Source: Lachnospiraceae bacterium (lineage in GTDB: Bacteria > Bacillota > Clostridia > Lachnospirales > Lachnospiraceae). From it: DNA of 64,000 nucleotides. Below are positions 1 through 7,670 of the stretch, piece after piece (within the stretch, counting starts at the first letter, position 1; the number at the start of each line of letters is the position of its first letter). Location: the NCBI GenBank assembly GCA_017483735.1, contig JAFUVF010000047.1, forward strand, positions 99,551-163,550, written 5' to 3'. The notes beneath the pieces are model-generated. The model made no database searches. It was not told the DNA's origin and worked only from the letters and a program-made list of their open reading frames with translations. The translations under genes and the position numbers were made by a program.

Positions 1-559
1 AAACCGAGCTGTTTATGCACAAATCATAGGTATCGGCTCTCCCCCACTTCTTTGAGGAATAATAATTATAGTAGCTCTGACGCTGCTTGTCCTTCTTTAC
101 TATCATATCCTTTGCTTTGTCCTCGGAGAGATTAAAGCGCTCCATAATGCGCTTAACCTTGCACTCTTCATCTCCGAAGATAAAGATATTGAGTACATTC
201 TTGTAATCCGCAAGGGCATAATCCGCACAGCGCCCAACGATTACACAGGGACCGTCATCCGCAATCTTTTTGATGGTATCGAACTGTGCAAGAAATACCT
301 TGTGGGAAATAGGCATATCCACAAAGCTCGAAGCATTGTAGCCGAAGGAATATGTGTCCATTACGAGATTGTAGAGGAATGAGTTTGTGGGACGCTCATC
401 ATGGTTTTGGAGCATTTCCTCCGCAAATCCGCTCTCCTTTGCTGCTCTCGTAAGAAGTTCCCTGTCATAGAAGGGTATACCCAGATTCTCCGCAAGCTTG
501 GCGCCGATTTCCTTTCCTCCAGATCCGAACTGTCGTCCTATTGTAACTATTGTATTCAT
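1..559 (-). CDS. Cytidylate kinase-like family protein (3' end cut by window edge)
   Basis: A P-loop kinase-like protein running off the left edge; about 186 residues are present and the C-terminus is missing. The start ATG at 557-559 is preceded by a good GAGGAG ribosome site. The N-terminus MNTIVTIGRQFGSGGKEIG holds a GxxGSGG nucleotide-binding loop typical of the cytidylate-kinase-like (AAA_26) family, followed by a Y-D-R-E-L segment and later a 'VIVGRCADY' strand, both usual for this family. These proteins are common in Clostridia and are distinct from the housekeeping Cmk; their substrate is generally not known. Family call is firm, substrate is not. Confidence 0.8.
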   Translation of the reverse strand, partial: MNTIVTIGRQFGSGGKEIGAKLAENLGIPFYDRELLTRAAKESGFAEEMLQNHDERPTNSFLYNLVMDTYSFGYNASSFVDMPISHKVFLAQFDTIKKIADDGPCVIVGRCADYALADYKNVLNIFIFGDEECKVKRIMERFNLSEDKAKDMIVKKDKQRQSYYNYYSSKKWGRADTYDLCINSSV

Positions 560-578
560 ATGCTTATCTCCTCATAAT

Positions 579-728
579 TCAGCGGTCTTCTAATCCTGCC
601 TGCGTATCATCAACAAGATTATCGACAATTTCTTTTGCTTTAGCTTTATCATCCTCGACAAGAGCTTTCTGCAAATCCTTTAAATCTTTTAATAAAAGTC
701 TTAAATAGCTTTTAAAAACTTGCTCCAT
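579..728 (-). CDS. Small helical protein, 49 residues, unknown function
   Basis: A short open frame starts at ATG 726-728 and stops at TGA 579-581. It lies between the aquaporin gene (10 bases upstream) and the kinase-like gene (19 bases downstream). An AAGG ribosome site lies about 10 bases before the ATG and overlaps the aquaporin stop. The product is strongly charged and probably all helix: it begins MEQVFKSYLRLLLKDLKDLQ, continues with a Lys/Glu/Asp-rich middle and ends in LEDR. There is no membrane segment or cysteine. I do not recognise the family. Good spacing and biased amino-acid composition support it as a real gene. Confidence 0.6.
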   Translation of the reverse strand: MEQVFKSYLRLLLKDLKDLQKALVEDDKAKAKEIVDNLVDDTQAGLEDR

Positions 729-738
729 TTTATATGCC

Positions 739-1428
739 TTATTTGCTCTCCAGATACTTATAGCAATATGCCGCCAGTGCTCCGCCTACAAGCGGTGCGA
801 GAATAAACACCCATACAACGCTTATCGGCGCCGTGTTTCCGTTAAATGCCGCCACCAATGCGGGTCCTAAGCTTCTGGCGGGGTTTACGCTCGTTCCGGT
901 AAGCCCGATACCGATTATATGGATTGCGACAAGGGTAAGTCCTATTATGAGCCCGCCAAAGGAACCATGATTCTGATTCTTGGAGGTAACGCCCAATATC
1001 AATATTACGAAAAGGAAGGTAAGAATTATCTCTACGATTATACCTGCCGCAGCGCTTCCGCCGACTCCTGAAAGCCCGTTGGAGCCAAGACCTCCCGTCA
1101 TATCGGTAACCTTGCCCAGAGAAAAGATTCCGTTCAGCACAAGAGAGCCTATGAAAGCCCCGATTACCTGTGCGATAACATATCCTGCAAAATCCGCCGC
1201 AGAGAGTCCTCCGTTAATGAATACAGCCAGAGAAACCGCAGGATTGACATGTCCGCCGGAGATGTTTCCCACACCGTATGCAAGCGCTACAATGGCAAGT
1301 CCGAAAGCAAGAGCCGTCAGAAGATATCCGCTTCCGCTCGCCGCATCACAGCCCACCAACATTGCGGTGCCGCAGCCGATAAAAACAAGGGTAAAGGTGC
1401 CGATACATTCAGCAATATATTTCTTCAT
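739..1428 (-). CDS. aqpZ: Aquaporin Z-type water channel (MIP family)
   Basis: A six-helix channel of 229 residues in the cytoplasmic membrane. Both signature loops are present: NPA at residues 62-64 (SGGHVNPAVSLA) and 182-184 (TSVNPARSLGP). The selectivity-filter positions match the E. coli water channel AqpZ: Phe42, His170, Thr179 and Arg185. A water-selective aquaporin is therefore more likely than a glycerol facilitator. I chose the ATG at 1428 (MKKYIAECIG) because AAGGAGG lies about 11 bases before it. The upstream in-frame ATG at 1437 is only two bases from that site. The gene has its own promoter (1475-1503) and is followed closely by the 49-residue gene. Confidence 0.9.
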   Translation of the reverse strand: MKKYIAECIGTFTLVFIGCGTAMLVGCDAASGSGYLLTALAFGLAIVALAYGVGNISGGHVNPAVSLAVFINGGLSAADFAGYVIAQVIGAFIGSLVLNGIFSLGKVTDMTGGLGSNGLSGVGGSAAAGIIVEIILTFLFVILILGVTSKNQNHGSFGGLIIGLTLVAIHIIGIGLTGTSVNPARSLGPALVAAFNGNTAPISVVWVFILAPLVGGALAAYCYKYLESK

Positions 1429-1474
1429 GATAAACATAACCTCCTTATGTGGTTAGAATTTTCTGATAATTCAT

Positions 1475-1503
1475 ATTATAGCACAAATATAGGTGTTAAA
1501 CAA
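1475..1503 (-). promoter_or_regulatory. Promoter for the aquaporin gene
   Basis: On the minus strand TTGTTT (1498-1503) and a perfect TATAAT (1475-1480) are separated by 17 bases. TGC precedes the -10 (extended -10). Predicted start near 1468 gives a leader of about 40 bases. Confidence 0.7.
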
Positions 1504-1569
1504 TAAATTATTCTTCACGGAAATCAAGCGTCCTATACGCAGTAATATTACGAAAAATATTCATAAATA

Positions 1570-1602
1570 TGAGCCTGATAGAACAAATGTCTGTCAGGCT
1601 CA
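1570..1602 (-). terminator. Terminator after cstA
   Basis: An inverted repeat with a 12-bp stem (one G-U pair; arms TGAGCCTGA and TCAGGCTCA) and a 9-base loop lies 21 bases beyond the cstA stop. A T-rich but broken tract follows on the minus strand. It separates cstA from the aquaporin promoter. Confidence 0.65.
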
Positions 1603-1622
1603 TTCATATCAAATAATACTTT

Positions 1623-3341
1623 TTAAGCAACCTTCTTCTTTGCCTGTCTCTGGAAGGTCCGGACACCCTCAATAACGAGGATTACAGCAAGAATTGCCAT
1701 TGCTGCGGCAAAGATGAGCTGGAACCAGTCGCCCCATACAGCGGTTTTATCAGGCACCATGCCTGCAATAAGCTTGCACTTGTTGATAACAGTGGTAACA
1801 AGGCTTGTAAGCGTAGCGCAGAGCATAAATACCATGGGAACGTAGAACATTTTGTTGTTCTTTCCTACCTCGCCGAGCCAAGCGCATACTGCAAGGAGCG
1901 CAATACCTGCAAGGAGCTGGTTTGCAGCGCCAAAAAGAGCCCAGATTGCGGAGAGCTTAAGTCCGCCAAGGATACATCCTATTACAACCATAAGAGTTGT
2001 ACCAAAAAGGGGATGTGCAAGAATCTTTCTTACAGGGTTCTTTGCGTCCTTCCAGGTAGCCTCATCCTCTGTAAGGAAGAGCTCGGAGAACATAAATCTG
2101 GAAAGTCTTGTACCGGTATCGAGTGATGTAAGCGCAAAAACGGATACCGCAAGGGTAAGGAGTGCGCTTATGGTATTATACACGCCGGTTCCCTCAGAAC
2201 CGAACATGGTAGCGATACCTGCGCCGAAGGCAGCCGAAGGCGAACCGAAGCCACCCTCTGTGTACTTGGAATATACCATACCTACAGCGATAAGGGATAC
2301 TACGCCGAGTGCAGACTCGATAAGCATTGAGCCGTAGCCTATGGGCTTTGCATCCTTCTCACTCTTAAGCTGCTTACTGGTGGTACCGGTGGAAATGAGT
2401 GAGTGGAAACCGGAGCATGCGCCGCAGGCAACCGTTATAAACAGCGCAGGGAACATAGTGCCGATTCCGGTCTTCCAGCCGGTGACAGCAGGGATTGCAA
2501 AGGCAGCGGTTCCCGCAAATGCGGAGAATATGATACCTACTACCGCAATAGCCATCATTGCATATAGAAGGAAGCTTGAAAGGTAATCTCTGGGCTGTAA
2601 GAGAATCCATACGGGCACAAGAGATGCCACGATGATGTAAGCGCCGATGAATACAATCCAAGCGGTTCTGCTCATTACAAAGCCTACGTTAAGACCGATA
2701 ACGGTAATGAGCACTATACCGATAATTCCTGCGATAGATGCGGGAAGGGTCTTTACATTGAGCTTGTTGGTTACATATCCGTAAATAACCGCAAGCACAA
2801 TGAAAAGAAGTGAAATCATCGCCGTTGTCTGGTTGTTGGTAGGATTGGAAGCGACGCCAAAGCCGCCATCCTCAGTAAAGAAGGTACCTGCAACAACGTT
2901 TACAAAGGATGCGATAACAAGGATGAGCACAAGAAGACCGAATATAAGGAAGAGCTTCTTTGCTCTGTTCCCCATGGTATCCTTGATAATCTCACCAAGG
3001 GATTTTCCGTCATGCCTGATAGATGCAAAAAGTGAACCGAAGTCCTGGAGTCCTCCGAAGAAGATGCCTCCGATCACGCACCACAGGAATACAGGGAGCC
3101 ATCCGAATACGGATGCCTGAATAGGTCCGTTTATGGGACCTGCTCCTGCGATGGATGAAAAATGGTGACCCATAAGAACTGCAGGGGGAGCCGCTACGTA
3201 GTCAACGCCGTCCTCCTTCTCCACTGCGGGAGTCTTTCTTGAAGGGTCGATGCCCCACTGCTTTGCAAGCCATGAGCCATAGGTTACATAGCCGATGACA
3301 AGAAGCACAATGGCGCAGAGAATGATTAATAATGCTGTCAT
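1623..3341 (-). CDS. cstA: CstA-family carbon-starvation transporter
   Basis: A 572-residue polytopic membrane protein of the CstA/BtsT family, secondary transporters linked to peptide or pyruvate uptake. Family signatures include GYVTYGSWLAKQWGIDP near the N-terminus and 'GHHFSSIAGAGPINGPIQA' at about residues 60-78. A long series of hydrophobic helices follows to a short basic C-terminus (RQAKKKVA). Its length fits the shorter Clostridial form; the E. coli protein is about 700 residues. The ATG is preceded by a GGAGAGAGG ribosome site. The gene follows the 3390-3899 gene by 48 bases and ends at a hairpin terminator. Whether it moves pyruvate, peptides or amino acids cannot be told from sequence. 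Confidence 0.9.
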   Translation of the reverse strand: MTALLIILCAIVLLVIGYVTYGSWLAKQWGIDPSRKTPAVEKEDGVDYVAAPPAVLMGHHFSSIAGAGPINGPIQASVFGWLPVFLWCVIGGIFFGGLQDFGSLFASIRHDGKSLGEIIKDTMGNRAKKLFLIFGLLVLILVIASFVNVVAGTFFTEDGGFGVASNPTNNQTTAMISLLFIVLAVIYGYVTNKLNVKTLPASIAGIIGIVLITVIGLNVGFVMSRTAWIVFIGAYIIVASLVPVWILLQPRDYLSSFLLYAMMAIAVVGIIFSAFAGTAAFAIPAVTGWKTGIGTMFPALFITVACGACSGFHSLISTGTTSKQLKSEKDAKPIGYGSMLIESALGVVSLIAVGMVYSKYTEGGFGSPSAAFGAGIATMFGSEGTGVYNTISALLTLAVSVFALTSLDTGTRLSRFMFSELFLTEDEATWKDAKNPVRKILAHPLFGTTLMVVIGCILGGLKLSAIWALFGAANQLLAGIALLAVCAWLGEVGKNNKMFYVPMVFMLCATLTSLVTTVINKCKLIAGMVPDKTAVWGDWFQLIFAAAMAILAVILVIEGVRTFQRQAKKKVA

Positions 3342-3376
3342 TTTCCTCTCTCCTTTTAAAAAAATTTTACAGCCTT

Positions 3377-3396
3377 GCAGTAAGCCTTCTTACTGC
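3377..3396 (-). terminator. Hairpin overlapping the stop of the upstream gene
   Basis: A perfect 8-bp inverted repeat GCAGTAAG/CTTACTGC with a 4-base loop includes the stop codon of the 3390-3899 gene. On the minus strand TTTTTTT follows, but only after about 12 bases, so it may act as a weak terminator or attenuator ahead of cstA. Confidence 0.45.
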
Positions 3397-3899
3397 GAAA
3401 TTATATTGCCAACGAGCTTTCTTAAAATACTGCCCTGCCTGTTAAAGCAGGCAGTATTTGAAGATGACTCGACTGCAACCAGACGGTAGTTGGAAAATCC
3501 CCAGAGGGAAAATCGGTAGTTCTTTGAATGCTTAAGCTTTTTTATCAAAGCCTTTGCATCCTCCTCTATCCTGTCCGCAATGATAATGAGCACCACATCG
3601 GAATTTTTGTGGTTGGAATCCGGCTTTACCCGGCTCATCCCCTCATTCCATGCAAGCTTGTCATATTCAATAAGCCTTTCTTTATCCAATATGTCCACTG
3701 TCTTAAAGAAGGCAAATTCCGCCGTGTTCATCTCGGAAATCTTCGCAGCCTTCACAAGGAAATACTGCTGTTCGTTGTTGTAGAACACCGCCTCGGCATC
3801 AAAGGGCTCCTTTGCGCTATCCCTGTTTACATTGTAATAAACGGAATAGGAGTCAAGGAACTTTTCAAAAAGTGTAAGCGTCTGTATGCTGCCGCTCAT
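3390..3899 (-). CDS. Protein of unknown function, 169 residues
   Basis: A soluble, mixed alpha/beta protein that I do not recognise. It has no signal peptide or membrane segment. Its middle has a hydrophobic strand followed by a charged helix (DVVLIIIADRIEEDAKALIK, about residues 101-120), then an aromatic-rich strand (YRFSLWGFSNYRLVAVE). The start ATG overlaps the stop of the upstream 124-residue gene by four bases (ATGA), so the two are translationally coupled and probably act together. The last third of the coding region contains a strong inverted repeat (3425-3459), and the stop lies in a second hairpin. Codon use resembles its neighbours. Confidence 0.8.
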   Translation of the reverse strand: MSGSIQTLTLFEKFLDSYSVYYNVNRDSAKEPFDAEAVFYNNEQQYFLVKAAKISEMNTAEFAFFKTVDILDKERLIEYDKLAWNEGMSRVKPDSNHKNSDVVLIIIADRIEEDAKALIKKLKHSKNYRFSLWGFSNYRLVAVESSSNTACFNRQGSILRKLVGNIISQ

Positions 3900-4270
3900 A
3901 CAGCTTCCGCCGCTTTCTTTGGCGCCTCAAAATCAGTTTCGGGGCTTAAGCCCTTCATCTCATCAAAAATAAGCTTTGCCGCCTTGCTTCCGGGGAGCTG
4001 CACCTCCAAAACCTCTTTGTTGTCCGCCATCACGACAAGATAATCAAAGTTCATCTGCCCCTTCCCGCAGCATACGTTCGCATCCACCATCCGAACCCTG
4101 CGGAATATCCTTTCGGCATTATTGTATGCAATATAATAGGTCTTTAGTCCCTTCTTTACGAAAATTCCATTTTCCGAGACTGTGACCGCCCCTGCCCTGT
4201 GCCCCTTTGAAAAAAGCTCTGACAAATCCTCTTCATATGCTTTTTTATCAAGTAATGAATAAAATTTCAT
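3896..4270 (-). CDS. Protein of unknown function, 124 residues, probably leaderless mRNA
   Basis: A small soluble protein with alternating beta strands (AGAVTVSENGIFVKKGLKTYY, DYLVVMADNKEVLEVQLP) and a C-terminal helix (AAKLIFDEMKGL), a pattern compatible with a PH-like fold; that is inference. Two adjacent cysteines (NVCCGKGQMNF) lie mid-protein. There is no Shine-Dalgarno sequence. A perfect TATAAT ends seven bases before the ATG, so the transcript probably begins at or next to the start codon. Its stop overlaps the next gene's ATG. Family not recognised. Confidence 0.8.
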   Translation of the reverse strand: MKFYSLLDKKAYEEDLSELFSKGHRAGAVTVSENGIFVKKGLKTYYIAYNNAERIFRRVRMVDANVCCGKGQMNFDYLVVMADNKEVLEVQLPGSKAAKLIFDEMKGLSPETDFEAPKKAAEAV

Positions 4271-4277
4271 AAGGGGT

Positions 4278-4305
4278 ATTATAGCACTAAAATATGAAAA
4301 AACAA
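4278..4305 (-). promoter_or_regulatory. Promoter abutting the start codon of the 3896-4270 gene
   Basis: TTGTTT (4300-4305), a 16-base spacer and TATAAT (4278-4283) with TGC just before it, on the minus strand. Only ACCCCTT separates the -10 box from the ATG. An A/T-rich imperfect hairpin between 4306 and 4348 may terminate the upstream rluD transcript, but I could not define it well. Confidence 0.65.
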
Positions 4306-4348
4306 GATTTTTTGATAACTTCTTAATTTTTTCTTAAGTTAAAAAATA

Positions 4349-5287
4349 TCAAGTTTGCGCCCCTCCCCTTAAGCCGTTCAAAACCCTCGTAAAATATTCC
4401 GGTATAGGTGCCCTGGTTTCTATATATTCCCCGCTTCTTGGGTGCGTAAAGCCCAATATATAAGCATGCAGGCATTGGCCGGAAAGCTTAAACCTTCCGT
4501 TGTTTCCTCCGTATGTAATATCTCCCAAAAGCGGATGCCCCATGGAGGATAAATGCACTCTTATCTGATGTGTGCGCCCTGTTTCCAGCTTACATTCTAT
4601 ATAGGTATACTGGCCGAAGCGCTCCAAAACCCGAAAATGCGTCACGGCGCTTTTTCCGTTGTCATAATCCACAGCCATTCTCTTTCTGTCTGTTTTGTGC
4701 CTGCCTATGGGCTTATCCACGGTTACATTGTCCTCCTTTATGTTCCCCTGTGCAATGGCTATGTATCTGCGCTCGATTGAATGGCTTTTAAGCTGTTCGG
4801 CGATTATTTCGTGCGAAAAATCATTTTTACATACTATGACGGAGCCTGTGGTGTCCTTGTCTATTCTGTGGACTATGCCGGGACGGAGTATACCGTTTAT
4901 GCCGGACAGGGAAGCCCCGCAATGGTACATAAGCGCATTTACAAGCGTCCCGGTATAATGTCCGGCGGATGGGTGCACCACCATATCCTTTGGCTTATTT
5001 ACTACGATTACATCCTCGTCCTCGTAAATAATGTCAAGGGGTATATCCTCCGGCATAATCTCGGGAAGCCTTGCGGCGGGAACATTTATTTCCAGCACAT
5101 CCCCGGAATCTATTATAAGACTAGCCTTTGAAGCTGTTTTTTTGTTTATTTTGACATTTCCTTCGGATATGAGCTTTTGAATATAAGAACGGGATAAGTC
5201 CTTTGAAAGTGCGCATAACACCTTATCAAGCCTTATCCCCGATACTTCCTCATCCGCTATGTATTTAAAGCTTTGAGCGTCCGTCAT
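4349..5287 (-). CDS. rluD: Ribosomal large-subunit pseudouridine synthase, RluD-like
   Basis: A 312-residue RluA/RluD-family enzyme that isomerises uridine to pseudouridine in 23S rRNA. An N-terminal S4 RNA-binding domain (about residues 10-70, SRSYIQKLISEGNVKINKK) is followed by the catalytic domain, with the signature GIVHRIDKDTTG; its aspartate in 'HRID' is the nucleophile. The RTHQIRVHLSSMGHPLLGD block near the C-terminus is also diagnostic. I start at ATG 5287 (MTDAQSF), one base after the lspA stop. A longer in-frame start would extend into lspA with non-family sequence. RluC versus RluD target specificity cannot be settled here. Last gene of the aroB-lspA-rluD operon. Confidence 0.9.
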   Translation of the reverse strand: MTDAQSFKYIADEEVSGIRLDKVLCALSKDLSRSYIQKLISEGNVKINKKTASKASLIIDSGDVLEINVPAARLPEIMPEDIPLDIIYEDEDVIVVNKPKDMVVHPSAGHYTGTLVNALMYHCGASLSGINGILRPGIVHRIDKDTTGSVIVCKNDFSHEIIAEQLKSHSIERRYIAIAQGNIKEDNVTVDKPIGRHKTDRKRMAVDYDNGKSAVTHFRVLERFGQYTYIECKLETGRTHQIRVHLSSMGHPLLGDITYGGNNGRFKLSGQCLHAYILGFTHPRSGEYIETRAPIPEYFTRVLNGLRGGAQT

Positions 5288-5288
5288 C

Positions 5289-5837
5289 TTAAGTAAATTC
5301 CCTGTATTTCTTCTGCTTGAAGTCCAGAAAATCAAGGTCATTTTCCTTATAGACAAACAAAAACAGGATAAATAAAAGCACAGCCGCTATTGTAATATAG
5401 CAGTCGGCGACGTTGAATATGGGATAGTTTATCAGCACAAAGGATATGAAATCCACAACAAAATCAAACCTGAAGCGGTCTATCATATTGCCAATGCCCC
5501 CTGCGATCACCATTACAAGAAGTATGTGCACGGCGATGAATTTGCGCTTTGCAGGCACCTTCAGCAAAAAGAACAGTATAAATGCGATAAATATCACTCC
5601 CACAAAGAGTATGAGGAATTTCTGTCCCTGAAGCATACCAAGCGCAATCCCGGCATTGGGAAGGTAATCAAGCTCCAAAACTCCCTCATACAGAACATAT
5701 GCCGGATTTCCTTTGAGCTTCATAATTGCAAGATACTTTGTACATTGATCCGCAAAAAGCAGCAATCCGAAGAGTATCACATCGATTATATACATTGCCA
5801 CCCTGTTTATGGGCTTGTTTCCGTTGTTTTTTTTCAT
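5289..5837 (-). CDS. lspA: Lipoprotein signal peptidase II
   Basis: A 182-residue aspartyl protease with four membrane helices that removes signal peptides from prolipoproteins. Both catalytic aspartate regions are visible: GGIGNMIDRFRFDFVVDF and 'NVADCYIT'. The usual second conserved box appears as YLPNAGIALGML. It has slightly extended tails: a basic N-terminus and a charged C-terminus (DLDFLDFKQKKYREF). Its ATG overlaps the aroB stop by four bases. Its own stop is one base before rluD. Confidence 0.93.
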   Translation of the reverse strand: MKKNNGNKPINRVAMYIIDVILFGLLLFADQCTKYLAIMKLKGNPAYVLYEGVLELDYLPNAGIALGMLQGQKFLILFVGVIFIAFILFFLLKVPAKRKFIAVHILLVMVIAGGIGNMIDRFRFDFVVDFISFVLINYPIFNVADCYITIAAVLLFILFLFVYKENDLDFLDFKQKKYREFT

Positions 5838-6973
5838 TCCCTCATATCACCTTCCGAGAAATTTATCTCTTCTATTGCCGCAAGGATTTCCTCGTCCGTA
5901 ACTGTTCTGTCGATATATGCTTTGCCTATCTTTTTAAGAAGAATAAATTTGACCCTCCCGGCCTCCATTTTTTTGTCGGACTTTGTGAGGCGTAATATCT
6001 CCTTTGCATCGATATTGTCAATGCTTATGGGCAGATTAAAGGGCACAAACATATCCCTTATCTCATAATACTCATCTGCGCTCAACAGCTCCCTCTTAAG
6101 AGAGATATACGCTGCAGCCACGCAACCAAGCGCAACGCATTCCCCGTGAAGCATGGTAAAGTTCATATATTTTTCTATCGCATGCCCTATGGTGTGGCCG
6201 AAATTGAGAAGCGCTCTCTCCCCCTTTTCCTCGGGATCCTTTTCCACAACAGCCTTTTTTATCATGCAGCTTCTTTCGACCAGCTCGGTCAATACATCTA
6301 AATCCCTCTCGCAGATCTCATACATATTCTCTATCTGCCATTCGTAGAACTTTGAATCCTTAATGAGTCCGTGCTTCATAACCTCCGCAAAGCCGGAATA
6401 AAACTGCCTGTCGTCAAGGCTTTTTAAAGTGGAAATGTTCATATAGACAAGCCTCGGCATCTTGAAGGCTCCCACCATATTCTTGTAGCCGTCAAAATCC
6501 ACTCCGGTCTTCCCTCCAATGGAGGAATCCAGCTGCGAAAGCAGGGTTGTGGGTATTTGGATAAAATCAACTCCCCTTAAATATGTGGCCGCCACATAGC
6601 CGGTAAGGTCTCCCACTACGCCGCCGCCCAATGCCACAAGCATATCCTTCCTGTCAAAGCCGTTTTCTATCAAAAATTTGTAGGCTTCCTTTACGGTATC
6701 CAGGGTTTTGTTTTCCTCCCCTGCCTCAAACACAAACTTTGATACCGACCTTGCACAGGCCTTTAACTCCTTCAAAACCTCTTTTCCGTAGAGCTTATCC
6801 ACATTGGAATCCGTTATTATGCAGAGCTTTTTTTCCTTTGTGTCGGGGAAAATGACACTTTTGCCGTCATCTGCACCTTCTGCGGGATTAAGCTCCTCCT
6901 TAAGGCTCTTGAAATCCTTAGTAAACACTATATCATAGCAGGGCTTTTTATTATATTGCACTATAAGTCTCAA
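5834..6973 (-). CDS. aroB: 3-dehydroquinate synthase
   Basis: A 379-residue enzyme of the shikimate pathway converting DAHP to 3-dehydroquinate with NAD and a divalent metal. The NAD/substrate region GGGVVGDLTGYVAATYLRG (about residues 115-135) and IPTTLLSQLDSSIGGKTGVD are characteristic. The metal-binding histidines are in NFGHTIGHAIE and 'HGECVALG'. I chose TTG at 6971-6973 (protein MRLIVQYNKK) because AAAGGAG lies nine bases upstream. The longer frame adds about 27 residues across the sepF terminator with no family match. A short promoter between 6974 and 7019 or readthrough of the sepF terminator would be needed; no clear box was seen. Confidence 0.9.
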   Translation of the reverse strand: MRLIVQYNKKPCYDIVFTKDFKSLKEELNPAEGADDGKSVIFPDTKEKKLCIITDSNVDKLYGKEVLKELKACARSVSKFVFEAGEENKTLDTVKEAYKFLIENGFDRKDMLVALGGGVVGDLTGYVAATYLRGVDFIQIPTTLLSQLDSSIGGKTGVDFDGYKNMVGAFKMPRLVYMNISTLKSLDDRQFYSGFAEVMKHGLIKDSKFYEWQIENMYEICERDLDVLTELVERSCMIKKAVVEKDPEEKGERALLNFGHTIGHAIEKYMNFTMLHGECVALGCVAAAYISLKRELLSADEYYEIRDMFVPFNLPISIDNIDAKEILRLTKSDKKMEAGRVKFILLKKIGKAYIDRTVTDEEILAAIEEINFSEGDMRE

Positions 6974-7019
6974 AATACACTTCTCCTTTACGACATTTAC
7001 AGTTCGGCGGCTCTGCGAT

Positions 7020-7051
7020 AAAAAAAACGGGAAGCGTATATAAGCTTCCCG
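7020..7051 (-). terminator. Intrinsic terminator after sepF
   Basis: A perfect 8-bp GC-rich stem CGGGAAGC/GCTTCCCG with an 8-base loop is followed on the minus strand by eight Ts. This is a textbook Rho-independent terminator 16 bases after the sepF stop. Confidence 0.9.
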
Positions 7052-7067
7052 CACAGTAAGCTTTACG

Positions 7068-7571
7068 TTATCTCATGGGCATTCCTGCGCCAAGATTGTC
7101 CGCAAACTCCGTAAAATCGCCGCTCACGCCAACACTTGCGGGAGTGATGACAAATACATAATTGGAAATCTTCTGGAGATTCCCGCCGAGAGCATATATT
7201 GAACCCGATGTGAAATCAAGGATTCTCTGCGCAATGCTCTTGTCCATTCCCTCGAGATTGAGTATAACGGTGCGGTTTGATAAAAGTGTGTCAGTAATCT
7301 CCCTTGTCTCCTCGAAGGATGTGGGCTTTATACCGCAAACCTCCATGCCGTTTCCGTTCTTCTTTCCTGTGTGAATCGGTGCGCTCTTTACCGCAAAGGG
7401 ACGCTTTACAGGCTTCTCTGGTACCTCATCATTTGCGACAGGCTCAACCTTTCTTGGTCCCTTCTTTACCGGAACCTCATCCTCATCGTCAAGATAATCG
7501 TCATCAAGGTACTCATCGTCATCCTCGTCATTTATCTTCATATAATTAAGGAACTTATCTATTGTGCTCAT
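7068..7571 (-). CDS. sepF: Cell division protein SepF
   Basis: A 167-residue FtsZ-associated protein that helps anchor the Z ring at the membrane. The N-terminal amphipathic helix MSTIDKFLNYMKIN is followed by a very acidic linker (DDDEYLDDDYLDDEDE). The SepF core is at about residues 75-165, with the strand 'VILNLEGMDKSIAQRILDF' and the G-S-I-Y-A-L-G-G segment. I start at ATG 7571 with AAAGGA upstream. A start nine codons earlier would add MSFVRERID and remove the membrane-binding helix from the end. It has its own promoter and terminator, so it is monocistronic here. Confidence 0.92.
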   Translation of the reverse strand: MSTIDKFLNYMKINDEDDDEYLDDDYLDDEDEVPVKKGPRKVEPVANDEVPEKPVKRPFAVKSAPIHTGKKNGNGMEVCGIKPTSFEETREITDTLLSNRTVILNLEGMDKSIAQRILDFTSGSIYALGGNLQKISNYVFVITPASVGVSGDFTEFADNLGAGMPMR

Positions 7572-7618
7572 ATCTATCCTTTCCCTGACAAAGCTCAAAT
7601 TACGTCTAATTCTAATAT

Positions 7619-7647
7619 ATCCTAGTTTATTTTCGCTTTTCTGTCAA
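7619..7647 (-). promoter_or_regulatory. Promoter for sepF
   Basis: A perfect TTGACA (7642-7647), 17-base spacer and TAGGAT (7619-7624) on the minus strand. Predicted start near 7612, leader about 40 bases ending in AAAGGATAG. Confidence 0.7.
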
Positions 7648-7670
7648 GTCTTTAAATCTTTTAATGCTTT

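Noticed and set aside
3528..4043. 171-residue plus-strand open frame
   Set aside because: It crosses the junction of two coupled minus-strand genes that have better start signals and composition.
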